From a virus, in IMG/VR virus record IMGVR_UViG_3300028608_000044, positions 1 to 36,205 of that record: a DNA stretch of 36,205 bases; one strand, written 5' to 3'. This document shows positions 1 through 9,272 of the stretch, piece by piece. The notes beneath the pieces are model-generated. The model saw only the letters and a program-made list of their open reading frames with translations, ran no database searches and had not been told where the DNA came from. Each line of letters starts with the position of its first letter. Within the stretch, counting starts at the first letter, position 1. Position numbers and translations under genes: made by a program.

Positions 1-1
1 G

Positions 2-304
2 AGTGGTGCCGCGGATCATCGACTCGACGCCGGCGATTTCTTCGGTCAGCTCTTGCAGAGCTTCTTCGTGCTCTTCCAGGACTTCAGCAGCTTCTTCAGC
101 AGCTTGGGCCGCTTGCTCAACAACCACTTGAGCTTCGGCGGTATCGGCGCGCGCTTGTTCGACGGCCGCTTCGACGTTGTCGAGGTTGACTTGGCTGTCG
201 TTGTTCTCGCCGCCGCCCAGGTTGTTGTCACCACCGGTGTCACCGCCGTTCAGGCTTTCGGTACCAGCTACCATCATCAGGTAGTCGAGGGAGGATCGTG
301 CCAT
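2..304 (-). CDS. Internal head (IHP-like) protein, N-terminal part, runs off the window
   Basis: Only the first 101 codons are present; the gene continues past the left edge. The start is the ATG at 304-302, preceded by an AAGGAT ribosome binding site at 314-319. Residues 12-18 read VAGTESL. This has the G-T-E triplet expected for cleavage after Glu16 by a phiKZ-type prohead protease, and nearly the same string occurs in three other proteins of this window. After a Gly/Asn/Asp-rich linker (about 20-38), residues 45-95 are Ala/Glu/Gln-rich with heptad-like spacing, which suggests a long coiled coil. The family role (packing inside the capsid or inner body, with the propeptide removed during maturation) is inferred from the motif and neighbours. 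No enzyme motif is visible. Confidence 0.75.
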   Translation of the reverse strand, partial: MARSSLDYLMMVAGTESLNGGDTGGDNNLGGGENNDSQVNLDNVEAAVEQARADTAEAQVVVEQAAQAAEEAAEVLEEHEEALQELTEEIAGVESMIRGTT

Positions 305-352
305 TTCCGTGTATCCTTTTCGTTAACGAAAGAGAGGGTTGTTTATAAACAA

Positions 353-1360
353 TTAAGCGAAAACCCCAAGTACACCATGAATGTACTTGTCGACATAGCC
401 GACAACACGTGGAGTGAATCCGCTATAAAATGCGAGTGCCCCTTGGTTACCGCTCATGAGTTTCTCACATTCACCAAGGATCGTTTTGCTGACCTTGTCC
501 AACTGGCTCAGGTTGCCATCGACACCCTTAACCATATCAGCCCACGACTTGATGAAAGCCGTGTAACCGTCATAGGATTCCTTAACCTTCAAATGGAGGT
601 CGTTAACCTTATCCAATTTGTTGAGAATGTCGGAGATTTCAGCCTTCGACAACGTCAAGGTTTTGGCTTCACCAGAAGGTGCGTCGCCACCCATAGAGTA
701 CTTAGGCGTACCTTCATCGGTGAAGATAAAGACACGACCACCAGGAAGGACGTTCGACTTAACCGCCTTGCCCATGCTGTTACCCAGTTTGAACTCGGGG
801 TATTTCAACCCTTCGAACTCTTCGATAATGGCGTGGATCTGTTCGGCCTTCTTGGCAGACTTCAGTTTCTTGAGGGTGACGAGTTCCTTGTCCAAGAAAT
901 CCATCACTTCTTTATCGTGGGCAACCCACAGCTCGAGAGTCTTCGCCAACACCTCCATGTCCTGAAGGATATGGGAAGCATCACCCGAGATTGTGATAAC
1001 CGCCGCTTTAGCCGCCGGGACCTTGAGATCCTTATCCGCGGTCTTGCTCACGTCCTTAAGAACGTTCTTGATGAGCGAGCCGTTTTCGGAGAAGGACTTG
1101 GCGAGTTGGTTACCCGCCACAGTGAATCCCTTGAGTGCGATGTCCAAGGTATTACCACCCACCCACTTCCCAGCAGCAAACAATCCACGCCCTACCGCAT
1201 TCATGGCGTTGACTGCGTTGTCCTTAACGTTCTGGAAGTCTTCAGTACCGGCCACAGCGATGAGGCTGCGACCCATACGACCCAACTCATCATTCGAGCG
1301 GGACAGTTCCAGATGCTGTTCAAGGCAAACAGCCAATTGAGTCTTGTTACCTGAACTCAT
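353..1360 (-). CDS. Virion structural / internal head protein with AGTE cleavage site
   Basis: 335 residues from an ATG with a good AAGGGGA ribosome binding site about 4-9 nt upstream. Residues 35-41 (AVAGTED) contain the same G-T-E site as the other internal-head candidates, predicting removal of about 40 N-terminal residues. The rest is mainly helical and Lys-rich, with a central Gly/Pro turn region near 215-240, and shows no membrane segment or catalytic motif. It lies 11 nt downstream of the preceding minus-strand gene and 48 nt upstream of the next, in a continuous structural-gene series. Assignment as an internal head protein rests on the motif and location. It could also be another protease-processed capsid or tail protein. 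Confidence 0.65.
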   Translation of the reverse strand: MSSGNKTQLAVCLEQHLELSRSNDELGRMGRSLIAVAGTEDFQNVKDNAVNAMNAVGRGLFAAGKWVGGNTLDIALKGFTVAGNQLAKSFSENGSLIKNVLKDVSKTADKDLKVPAAKAAVITISGDASHILQDMEVLAKTLELWVAHDKEVMDFLDKELVTLKKLKSAKKAEQIHAIIEEFEGLKYPEFKLGNSMGKAVKSNVLPGGRVFIFTDEGTPKYSMGGDAPSGEAKTLTLSKAEISDILNKLDKVNDLHLKVKESYDGYTAFIKSWADMVKGVDGNLSQLDKVSKTILGECEKLMSGNQGALAFYSGFTPRVVGYVDKYIHGVLGVFA

Positions 1361-1371
1361 GACTGTTCCCC

Positions 1372-2676
1372 TTACTCAGCGTTAACCTTGATGGAATTGT
1401 TGCAGATCTGAATCAGACCGTTAACGATCAGGGTCAGGTAGTTGGCCACCCCCACACGGATCTGCAAGAGCTCCATTTGGTTATGACGAACCAGCGCACC
1501 GAACCACTTGGCGATGTACATCCGAGTGGTCTCGTCGATCTCGGCGTCAATGATACCTTTGATGATATCGTTGAAGTCAGCATCACCGACCTTGAACTTC
1601 TCGCTCTTCTCGAACATGGAGTTCCAGTCTTTCAGCAGAGCGCGCAGCGACTTGATGATCGCTTTGATTTCTTTGCTGGACAACGCTTTGATCTCGGTAC
1701 CCACTTGGTCGTGAACCAGATCGGCGTTGTTCTCGAAAGCGGTGCGGTCGTTCTTGATGTGGAGGTCGATGAACTCGCTGATCAAGTCGATGGTCTCGCA
1801 ACGCTTCGGACGGTTCTTCAGGCGAGTGTCGTAGAAGTACGCACCGCCCATCAGTTCTACCGATTGCTTGCTGGTGGTCAGCAGGCTTTCGTGGGTCCGG
1901 TTCGGGTAGGTGCACTCTTTGAACGGGATGTCCGGGATGCTGATCGGCAGGATCTGGAGACGTTCCATGGCCGCCGCTTGGTTCAGGCTGGTGAACCCAC
2001 CGAAGTAGCTCATCAGGGCGTTCAGGGTCTGCTTGTTGTTCAAGTAGTACCCGGAACTCAACGCCGAGATGGTGCTGCTCAGTTTGTTCAGGTTGCCGGT
2101 CCAGTCGCCGTTCACCTTGCCGTTCACCTTGAACAGGTTGAACAGACGGAACTCCAGGATGAAGGAGTTGGTGCTCATGAAGTCAGGGTAGCTGTTGATC
2201 TGAGTTTCCAGCAGATCCAGCGCCTTGTTCAGGTCGGCTTCAGACTGAGTGAAGAGCACCCACGTGTCGCGGAACGCAGCACCGATCTGGATGGCCACTT
2301 CCCGGGAGTCACGGAAGAACTGAGTCAGGAAGTTCTCGCAGCCGGCTTGACGAGTGAACAGGAAGTTCTTCGGCAGCAGAGTATGGCCCAGCGCTTCAGC
2401 GCCTTGTACTTCAGCGAAGCCGACTTCCAACGGGATCTCAACACCGGCACGGGCCAGACGCTCATCCACGGTTTCAACCAGCGCAGGGCTGACCTGATAA
2501 GCCTCGACGTTTTCCAGCAGCTTCTGGGTTTCCAGAACACGGTCAGCGGAGTTATCGAGGGCGGTCTGTACTTCGTTCAGCTGGATAGTACCGCGGAGCG
2601 CATCGAACAGCTCCACGGACTTCGCTGAGTTAACCGCCGCCATCTGGGCCGACAGGATTTCGTGATCATTGTCCAT
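1372..2676 (-). CDS. Putative virion structural protein, possibly processed
   Basis: 434 residues if translation starts at the ATG at 2676. A more upstream ATG at 2730 would add 18 residues but would overlap the preceding gene by 65 nt. The chosen start overlaps it by 11 nt and has a GGTGGTGG stretch upstream, so I prefer it. The protein is mostly helical, with a Leu-rich central part. Residues 91-95 (QGAEA) fit the G-x-E protease pattern, with less certainty than the VAGTE sites of its neighbours. No enzymatic motif is visible. The neighbours on both sides look structural, so a capsid or inner-body role is inferred. The specific function is unknown. Confidence 0.6.
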   Translation of the reverse strand: MDNDHEILSAQMAAVNSAKSVELFDALRGTIQLNEVQTALDNSADRVLETQKLLENVEAYQVSPALVETVDERLARAGVEIPLEVGFAEVQGAEALGHTLLPKNFLFTRQAGCENFLTQFFRDSREVAIQIGAAFRDTWVLFTQSEADLNKALDLLETQINSYPDFMSTNSFILEFRLFNLFKVNGKVNGDWTGNLNKLSSTISALSSGYYLNNKQTLNALMSYFGGFTSLNQAAAMERLQILPISIPDIPFKECTYPNRTHESLLTTSKQSVELMGGAYFYDTRLKNRPKRCETIDLISEFIDLHIKNDRTAFENNADLVHDQVGTEIKALSSKEIKAIIKSLRALLKDWNSMFEKSEKFKVGDADFNDIIKGIIDAEIDETTRMYIAKWFGALVRHNQMELLQIRVGVANYLTLIVNGLIQICNNSIKVNAE

Positions 2677-3181
2677 AGTAGGTACCACCACCAATAAGTT
2701 GAAGGAATCGAATAACGTGAGCCGGACCAATCCCTGCCATCAGCTGGAAGAAGTCAGAATCGTGAACCACATAGCCGTCTTCCAACAAGGCCAGGTTACC
2801 CGACGATCGCTTCGAAGGGGTGTACGCCCCCAAACGGGTCTTAACCACCGCCTTGGCTTTGCTCTCTTCGAAGTTAATGCACGTAATCAACGGAGTAGCC
2901 GACAGCTGACCATTGACGAAGTGGACGACGTCTTTGATCAACGTCGCCAAGGGACCTGAGCCACCGTTATAGTTGGCTTCCATAAATTGTCTGAAACTAC
3001 CACCCATCAGTCGCTTTGCTTCTCGCATGGTTTCAACCGAGAGGTCACCGCCGATAACCAAACTGAAATCCAGAACCCCATCCTGACGCATCAGGGCAAA
3101 GTTCTTGAAGATGTTGTCCAGTTCGATATCGGTCAGTGCATCGTTAACGAAACCATTGCCGAATGAACGATAATTAGCCAT
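2666..3181 (-). CDS. Hypothetical protein in structural cluster
   Basis: 171 residues, starting at an ATG with a CGGAG ribosome binding site. Its first bases overlap the end of the preceding minus-strand gene by 8 nt, and its stop lies inside the start region of the following gene, so the three are translationally coupled. The sequence has a hydrophobic C-terminal part (FFQLMAGIGPAHVIRFLQLI) that is too short and broken to call a membrane segment. The tail is Gly-rich and ends GGGTYYGQ. I do not recognise a family. Its place inside an uninterrupted series of virion-type genes suggests a minor structural or assembly protein. Confidence 0.6.
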   Translation of the reverse strand: MANYRSFGNGFVNDALTDIELDNIFKNFALMRQDGVLDFSLVIGGDLSVETMREAKRLMGGSFRQFMEANYNGGSGPLATLIKDVVHFVNGQLSATPLITCINFEESKAKAVVKTRLGAYTPSKRSSGNLALLEDGYVVHDSDFFQLMAGIGPAHVIRFLQLIGGGTYYGQ

Positions 3182-4064
3182 TGGCGCTCCGGTACATGTT
3201 GTCGATCTCAGCGATACGCGCAGTCCCTTTCAGAATGCGATCCTGATAGTCCTCGATACGCTCATCGAGATCAGCGTCGTTGGTACCGTTCTTCAGGTTG
3301 ACCGCTTGGCTGATCTTCATCGCAAAGCGTTCGTTCGCCAGACGGATCTGTTCGATCTCTGCAATGTGGCTCTTCATCCGGTTCATCTTCCACCAGTACT
3401 TTGGGTTGAAGTGATGGATGCCCAGTTCCTGAGTGGCCAGCAGGGTTTTCATCCCGCTGCCTTCCATGACGCCGATCGAACCTTCGGTCACTTCGACTTC
3501 AGCGATGTTGTTCAGATCAGCGATGATGACCTTGGAGCCCTTCAGGAGCCACAGGAGGGTTCCTTTGTAGTACTCCAGGGTTTGGTTCAGGAAACGCAGA
3601 TCGATCTTGGTGACGGTGTTGTCGACCTGCTGGTTGGCCTTGTTGTTCAGACTGATCAGAACGTCGTAAACCAACGTGGTGTATTTCAACCACTGATCGA
3701 TTTGCTCGATTGCGATCAGGATGTTGGCCTGACGCAGGTTGATCAGCTTGCCATCCCAGACGCTGTCCTTGTCCTTGATGATCATGCGCTCCAGCGCAGC
3801 GGACAGATCGACTACCGTACCCAGTGCCGCTTCAACCGCTTTCTCGAACGAGATGCCGCGGTAGCCACCGTTGTTGAGACCAGTGACGATGCTCTTGGTG
3901 ATGGCCCACTGGTTGATCCCGTTGTCGAGGCTGATCTTGTTGACGTGCATCCGCTCCAGGTTACCGAGGAGATCAGTTGCATTGACTTGAAGAACCGTAA
4001 CCAGTTGGCTGAGTTCGGTTTTCTTGAACGTTTGTACGTTGCTGACGTAATCCGTGATTTTCAT
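3174..4064 (-). CDS. Putative virion structural protein, helical
   Basis: 296 residues from an ATG with a GGGGG ribosome binding site. The start overlaps the preceding stop by one base (TGATG type), and its stop overlaps the next start by 8 nt. The sequence is dominated by predicted helices with regular Leu/Ile spacing. The last 60 residues are charged (for example DLDERIEDYQDRILKGTARI) and look like a coiled coil. No Cys-rich or catalytic motif is visible. I do not recognise the family. Context suggests a virion or morphogenesis protein. It is tightly coupled to the 372-residue gene upstream, so the two products may work together. Confidence 0.6.
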   Translation of the reverse strand: MKITDYVSNVQTFKKTELSQLVTVLQVNATDLLGNLERMHVNKISLDNGINQWAITKSIVTGLNNGGYRGISFEKAVEAALGTVVDLSAALERMIIKDKDSVWDGKLINLRQANILIAIEQIDQWLKYTTLVYDVLISLNNKANQQVDNTVTKIDLRFLNQTLEYYKGTLLWLLKGSKVIIADLNNIAEVEVTEGSIGVMEGSGMKTLLATQELGIHHFNPKYWWKMNRMKSHIAEIEQIRLANERFAMKISQAVNLKNGTNDADLDERIEDYQDRILKGTARIAEIDNMYRSANG

Positions 4065-5182
4065 CAGATGCCCCCGTTGAGCAGTTTGACCAGACCTTCC
4101 AGGCTGCTAACAGCCGGCTCTTTCTTGGACTTGATTGCCAAGTCACGACGCGTGTAGATTTCAGGCATCATCTGACCGTTGGTGTAAAAGGTGAACGAAC
4201 CGCGGCCTTCGTCGACAATGACGATGGTGTTGGCTTTAACCACCTTAAAGATATCTTTACGAGACGACGGGTTAGCGAAGCTCTTACCGATGATCAATTC
4301 GATTTGTTGCTTTTCATCTTCGGTAATGATGAAAGTGTTCGCCATGGTGTTCAGGCTGATTACACCAGTACGGACCGCTTCGATCTTGTTGCGGACGTCA
4401 CGAGCCTGAGACTCGGTGTAGTACTTGGTGTCATCATTGCGCATGGCCTTGAAGCGATCGCGAATGATGTCTTCACCGTCGAACCATTCCGGGTTGGTGA
4501 TCTCGCCGTTGTTCTTCATGATCCAGCGCATCTTGAAGCCGTCTTCGATCTTGGCCACACCGAAAGTGTTCTCCAAGGAATCAGTCGACGCTGGAACGAT
4601 GATCTGGCGGAAGGTCAACGGAACGTCAACCGAAGTACCGTCTTTACCGAAGACAGTAGCACTCACAACACGACCGATCGACAGTGGAACGTATTCTTGC
4701 AGTTCCTGAATGGTCTTGCCGTTAACAGTGAAAGAACCTTCACCTGGCTTTGGACGATTCGGGTCGATGTTACCCGCAGCAAAGCTCTCGATACCGGCGA
4801 TCAACGACTGGAGACCAGCGCGGTTCGGGTTCACACGACCGAGGTAAGTCGAGATGTTTACACCGACCTGTTCAGCGTTGCGGATCGCGAAGTGCGAGAG
4901 GGTAGCAACGATGTCACGGATGTTGATCACGGTGATCAGGTCAGCCATGTATTCTTGATGCAGCAGGTCGCCTTGAACCACAACCATCGGGGACAGCAGA
5001 GTACGGCGGGCGTTCTGGCCGATCGAGGTGGTGGAGACCACATCGTATGACTGTCGGAGCGTATCAGCGACGTTGGTAGCCCCGGCGATATCCTTATTAT
5101 CTGGGTACAACTTTTTCATGATATCCAGAAAGAAGGAGCCGACGTTCAGGATATCGCCAACCATATGGTTTTGCGTGTTCAT
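4064..5182 (-). CDS. Putative virion structural protein
   Basis: 372 residues from the ATG at 5182, chosen because AAAGGTG sits about 8 nt upstream. A start seven codons earlier (5203) has no such site and would run into the divergent gene. The protein mixes helix and strand. The central region has several polar turn segments (NPNRPKPGEGSF) and strand-like stretches, and the C-terminal third has VVKANTIVIVDEGRGSFTFY. It is the first gene of a minus-strand run that continues to the left edge, and it shares a very short (32 nt) divergent promoter region with the plus-strand gene. I do not recognise a family; a capsid or tail component is inferred from position. Confidence 0.6.
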   Translation of the reverse strand: MNTQNHMVGDILNVGSFFLDIMKKLYPDNKDIAGATNVADTLRQSYDVVSTTSIGQNARRTLLSPMVVVQGDLLHQEYMADLITVINIRDIVATLSHFAIRNAEQVGVNISTYLGRVNPNRAGLQSLIAGIESFAAGNIDPNRPKPGEGSFTVNGKTIQELQEYVPLSIGRVVSATVFGKDGTSVDVPLTFRQIIVPASTDSLENTFGVAKIEDGFKMRWIMKNNGEITNPEWFDGEDIIRDRFKAMRNDDTKYYTESQARDVRNKIEAVRTGVISLNTMANTFIITEDEKQQIELIIGKSFANPSSRKDIFKVVKANTIVIVDEGRGSFTFYTNGQMMPEIYTRRDLAIKSKKEPAVSSLEGLVKLLNGGI

Positions 5183-5214
5183 ATATTTTTCACCTTTAAT
5201 CATTGGGTATTGAA

Positions 5215-6288
5215 ATGGCTGATGAAACGAATGACTCCCAGGATTTCTTCAACAAGACACCCGGGGTAAATTCTCCTGGTGAGCAACTCAACAACAGCAA
5301 CTACCGAGAATGGCTCAACACGGTCTATTCCGAGAACGGTGGACCTGGGTTCGACTCCGCCTTAATAAACAGTTTGCGGGGCATTAGAGTCTTAGGACCT
5401 GGCCATGCAATGGCTGCTATCCCCGACGACACCATAGGATTAATGTTCTGCACACGACCATCTTTAAACCTGTCGGATGCGAATGTTCAGTTGCACAGTC
5501 AACTGGCCAACTTGGTAAGTCCTAGACCGAATAGTCCTGCTGCTTATATCAAGGGAATGCTCGATCCGAAGTGGGGTGCATCCAACAGTGGACTTAACCA
5601 AATCTACGATCCACTGACCACTTGGATCCCTTGCTTGACTAACTTCCTGAAGGTGAGTTCTGGCTTCCCTGACTTGAGTTTGGGAACGGGTAAAAGTACC
5701 GCTGGGTTCAGGGGTGAGGTTTATGCGTACGTGGACGGTGTTCTGAAAGTCAACTATGACTACGAGATTCACCAGAGCTTCTATAACGCTAAGCCCGGTA
5801 TTATTCCAATGCTATTCAACGCATGGGTTCACTACATCGAAGCAGTGACCTTGGGCGACGAAGGCATGGAGCCTTACTGGAAGCCGTTGGCGGGGAACTA
5901 CCTCGACTACACGTGCCGTATCTACCACTTGATCATGAACAAGAACATGCGGAACATCGAGTGGATCTTCTGCACGGGTGGCGGATGGCCTACCACGTTC
6001 CCGTCTGGCGCTTACAGTACCATTGACCGCACACAGAACAGTTTGCGAGGTCAGGGTCAGGACGAATTCGAAGTGACCTTTACATGCCAAGGGTTCCGCT
6101 TTAACAACATCTCGATTGCTAAAGCCTTTAACGATAACACGTTGTACCGTAACCCTAACATGCACCCATCGGTCAGAGGACGGTACTACAAGAAACTCTC
6201 GTTCAGGGAGTACATGGCCAGCCAGTACGGCATGTACCCTTGGATTAACTTACAGAACATGGAAATGGAATACTGGGGTGCTCAATGA
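5215..6288 (+). CDS. Putative virion structural protein, aromatic-rich
   Basis: 357 residues from the ATG at 5215. A TTG at 5203 in the same frame is possible but has no better ribosome binding signal, so the start is uncertain by four codons. The N-terminal 40 residues are polar and Asn/Ser-rich. The body is rich in Trp, Tyr and Pro (for example EPYWKPLAGNYLDYTCRIY), typical of compact beta-rich tail or baseplate proteins. No enzyme motif is seen. It overlaps the following gene by four bases (ATGA), so the pair is translationally coupled and probably assembles together. The virion role is inferred from this context. Confidence 0.65.
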   Translation: MADETNDSQDFFNKTPGVNSPGEQLNNSNYREWLNTVYSENGGPGFDSALINSLRGIRVLGPGHAMAAIPDDTIGLMFCTRPSLNLSDANVQLHSQLANLVSPRPNSPAAYIKGMLDPKWGASNSGLNQIYDPLTTWIPCLTNFLKVSSGFPDLSLGTGKSTAGFRGEVYAYVDGVLKVNYDYEIHQSFYNAKPGIIPMLFNAWVHYIEAVTLGDEGMEPYWKPLAGNYLDYTCRIYHLIMNKNMRNIEWIFCTGGGWPTTFPSGAYSTIDRTQNSLRGQGQDEFEVTFTCQGFRFNNISIAKAFNDNTLYRNPNMHPSVRGRYYKKLSFREYMASQYGMYPWINLQNMEMEYWGAQ

Positions 6289-9218
6289 ATTTGACTCAAG
6301 AAGAACTGGAACTCTTGGCGGCTAACCCCATGCGGGGTATCAACTTGGTCGTCAATGGGATCGAAGAAACCTACTTCAACGGTCTCAAACAGATCAACAG
6401 TAAGTCTCACCCAGCCATCTTGGCGTATGGCCTGATCCTCGGGACTGCCAATGGTTTCTTCAACCGTATTGCCGACGCGAACAGTGAACTGCATCCCAAG
6501 CACGCTCGTAACATTTCCCAGCTCAGCCGCAACATGAGCAGTCAGGAAACCTACGGCTTGTTTGCTGACGCGGCGAACAGTACGCTGATGCTGGCTCTGT
6601 CGGTTGAAACGTTCATGGGGTTGGCTCGTGACAAAGTGGAGCAGCAGGGTAACTTGTCGGTTACCTATAAAGAGCTGTTGGTTCCAAAGGACACGGTCAT
6701 CCCTATCAACGGGTATGACTTCTCCGTCATGAACGGGATTCGTATCCTGTACAACGAGCGGAGCGGTTGGAACGTTATCTTCGACGCGACCACCAACAAC
6801 CCGTTGAGCCCTATCGGTAGCAACCTCTTGGAGTACGGTTTCAAACTCCAGAACGATAAGCAGTACCTGATGATCTACGTTCCTGTCCTTCAAATGGGAT
6901 GCAAGGGGATCGAGAACATCACGGCCAACAGTGCATCGGGTTGCTCGGGCTCTTACAACTACACCGACCACCTGTACGGGATCCGTGCTTTCTTGGTTAC
7001 CACTACCGGGATGAAGGAGATCGAGGTTGCGTTTAACCAAGCGGTCTTCAACCCACTGTCGGTAACCTTGGCGTGCGAACTGGACACGGTTAACAAACGG
7101 GTTAACTACGAGATCCCTGACGTTTATATCTCCAACGGTCTGGGGGTAGGTTCTATCCGCATCTACACCTACACCACCAAAGGCGCGCTGGTTAAAGACC
7201 TGATCGACATCTCTCCTTCGAGCATCGTTCCAAACTATCAAGACTACCGTTATGGTCTCGGTAACCTGAACGAGTATTCGGCTCCTCTGCGTAACGCCAG
7301 TAACGTGGTGTGGCAGGCAGTGGAAGGTGTGAAAGGTGGTCGTAGTCCAACATCGTTCGTTGAGATGAAACAGCGGGTGATTGACGGTCGTCAGATTCGC
7401 ACCCTGCCGATCACTGAGAAGAACGTGGAAGGCGTGGCGTTGAACAACGGCTACAGCTCAGTCATGGTGATCGACTTCGTCACCGGTCGTCAGTACGCGC
7501 TGAGTGGTGAGTTGCCGTACCAGTCGAACAAAGACTTCTTGTCTCCAATGAGCTGCTACGTTGGCAGTTATCTGGCGTCTGTTGAAGACTTGCTGGGCAG
7601 TGGTGTCGCTAAGGACAACGGGGACCGGGTTACCATTCCTCATAACGTTCTGTTCGATATCAGCAACCCAACGTCGGTATTGGTAAACGACTACACCAAG
7701 AACAGCTACATGAATCTCTCTCCTGAACGGAAAGTTGATTTGTTGGCAAACAAGAGCTTGGTCTACACCCCGTTCTATTATGTCTTGGACGTTACGGACG
7801 ATCAGGTGTCGCTCAGGACGTACAACTTGGACACCCCGGTTGTTAACAAGCAGACCTATGTACGGGATAACCCTGCACTGGGCTTGGGTGTGGGCGTGGG
7901 TAATCTGTCGATCAGTCACCGAGAAGATGGTTACACGATCTTCCTGACCACCAAGTCGGACAAAGCGTATAAAGAGCTGGTGAACGAACAGCTGGGCATT
8001 CAGTTGTCGATTACTCCACCTGAAACCAGTCAAAGCGCTAACTTGGCAGGTAAGCTGATTTCGGTGACCGCTGATGGGGAACGTAACTGGGAGTTCTACA
8101 TTGACAGTCGTTTCGATGTCGACTTGAACAACCTGATCTACTTCAACAGCTTCAGCCAGTTCGGCGCGCCTCAAGACAAGGTCCGTAGTGCACTGACCAC
8201 TGACTTGACGTTTATCTTCTGTGTTGAGGGTGACCAAGACCTGACGCAGTCGCTGCTGGATCCGAAGATCGACTCCTCTATCTTCCCTGAAGAGATGGTG
8301 GGGATTATCGAGACCACGTACAACGTAACGTTCGGTAAGGGACTGTCTAACATGTACAGTCGCATCCGTCCGTTGGTGGGTGAAGCTCAGCTTAAACGTC
8401 ACGCTGTGGACGTACCGGCTACTTACGAGAGCACCAAGTACGTACGTGACGATAATGGTCAGTTGGTGTTTGGTGATGATGGTGAGCCTATTGTCGAGTA
8501 CCGTCAAGGTGAGATCATCTACGGTCCAGACGGTGTCACTCCTACACTGAAGTACCGTGCTGGGATTGACGTGGTGTACGAGAACGGTGTTCCTGTGGAG
8601 CTGGAGCCTCGTAAGAAGAAGTACCATTGGGACTTTGTTGCTTTTGATGGGAACTACTACTTCAGTAAGGACGAATACGATATCCAGTTTGCAGCGGATA
8701 CCAAACGTTACTTCACCAACACCATCATCGGTGACATGGAACGTCTGTCGGCTGAAACGCTTGACCTGACCAAACTGTTCTTCCAACCGAAGAGCAAGCT
8801 GGGTTATCAGCAGGTAGTAATCAACAGTAACTATGAAGGGGTGCTCCGTCAGGATCTGTCCTTTGTTGTCACTTACTACTTGACTGAGTCTGGGATGCGT
8901 AACAGCGCGCTTAAAGCAGCTCTGGCAGCCAGTGACCCTAAACAGTTGAACTTGGGGTTGCTCAACAAAACAACCATCTCCACAGAAGCACTGACTGCTC
9001 AAGTGAGCTCGGTGAACACCAGTGAAGAAGTGGTGGCGGTTAAGTTGAGTGCTGTAGCGGGTGATACCACTGTGGACGTTATCAGTAACTTGGATAACCT
9101 CACAGGCTTCAGTATCCGTAAACGCTTGGAGCTGAGCAGTGATGGCTTGTTGGGTGTCAAGGAGTCGGTTGAAACCATCTTCATGCCACACGACCGTCGG
9201 ATGAGATCGATCGTTTAA
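6285..9218 (+). CDS. Large virion structural protein, probable tail or baseplate component
   Basis: 977 residues, starting with an ATG that overlaps the preceding TGA. Residues 1-110 are helical. The remainder is largely beta-type with many Asn/Gly/Ser turns. Around residues 725-785 there is a run of short strand-turn-strand units with Asp/Gly turns (DDNGQLVFGDDGEPIVEY, IIYGPDGVTP, VVYENGVPVELE) that resembles beta-hairpin repeats in phage tail proteins. No hydrolase or peptidase signature is seen. A strong hairpin follows 10 nt after the stop, so this ends the two-gene plus-strand unit. Size and fold character suggest a baseplate, tail or fibre-attachment protein; the exact role is not recognisable. 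Confidence 0.7.
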   Translation: MNLTQEELELLAANPMRGINLVVNGIEETYFNGLKQINSKSHPAILAYGLILGTANGFFNRIADANSELHPKHARNISQLSRNMSSQETYGLFADAANSTLMLALSVETFMGLARDKVEQQGNLSVTYKELLVPKDTVIPINGYDFSVMNGIRILYNERSGWNVIFDATTNNPLSPIGSNLLEYGFKLQNDKQYLMIYVPVLQMGCKGIENITANSASGCSGSYNYTDHLYGIRAFLVTTTGMKEIEVAFNQAVFNPLSVTLACELDTVNKRVNYEIPDVYISNGLGVGSIRIYTYTTKGALVKDLIDISPSSIVPNYQDYRYGLGNLNEYSAPLRNASNVVWQAVEGVKGGRSPTSFVEMKQRVIDGRQIRTLPITEKNVEGVALNNGYSSVMVIDFVTGRQYALSGELPYQSNKDFLSPMSCYVGSYLASVEDLLGSGVAKDNGDRVTIPHNVLFDISNPTSVLVNDYTKNSYMNLSPERKVDLLANKSLVYTPFYYVLDVTDDQVSLRTYNLDTPVVNKQTYVRDNPALGLGVGVGNLSISHREDGYTIFLTTKSDKAYKELVNEQLGIQLSITPPETSQSANLAGKLISVTADGERNWEFYIDSRFDVDLNNLIYFNSFSQFGAPQDKVRSALTTDLTFIFCVEGDQDLTQSLLDPKIDSSIFPEEMVGIIETTYNVTFGKGLSNMYSRIRPLVGEAQLKRHAVDVPATYESTKYVRDDNGQLVFGDDGEPIVEYRQGEIIYGPDGVTPTLKYRAGIDVVYENGVPVELEPRKKKYHWDFVAFDGNYYFSKDEYDIQFAADTKRYFTNTIIGDMERLSAETLDLTKLFFQPKSKLGYQQVVINSNYEGVLRQDLSFVVTYYLTESGMRNSALKAALAASDPKQLNLGLLNKTTISTEALTAQVSSVNTSEEVVAVKLSAVAGDTTVDVISNLDNLTGFSIRKRLELSSDGLLGVKESVETIFMPHDRRMRSIV

Positions 9219-9227
9219 CACGCATAT

Positions 9228-9260
9228 TACCCTACCCAGCCCACAAGGCTGGGTAGGGTA
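9228..9260. terminator. Bidirectional hairpin between convergent genes
   Basis: A perfect 14-bp stem with a 5-nt CACAA loop. The core arms are CCCTACCCAGCC (9230-9241) and GGCTGGGTAGGG (9247-9258), extended by two A/T pairs. It lies between the plus-strand gene ending at 9218 and the minus-strand gene ending at 9273. There is no strong U-tract on either side, so it may act with Rho, as an RNA 3'-end stabiliser, or as an intrinsic terminator for the phage polymerase. Confidence 0.8.
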
Positions 9261-9272
9261 GCTGCTTAAGGG

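Noticed and set aside
53-1354. Long plus-strand open frame of 433 codons
   Set aside because: It lies opposite two minus-strand genes with good ribosome sites and recognisable cleavage motifs. Its composition (many Val/Arg/His/Gln) is that of an antisense shadow.
2677-2730. Extended start for the 434-residue gene
   Set aside because: It would overlap the preceding gene by 65 nt and give an unusual hydrophobic N-terminus. The internal ATG at 2676 keeps the short overlap typical of this window.
7458-9221. 587-codon minus-strand open frame
   Set aside because: It is antisense to the 977-residue plus-strand gene. It has no motif and a shadow-like Val/Gln/Arg composition, and the plus-strand frame has overlap coupling and protein-like sequence.
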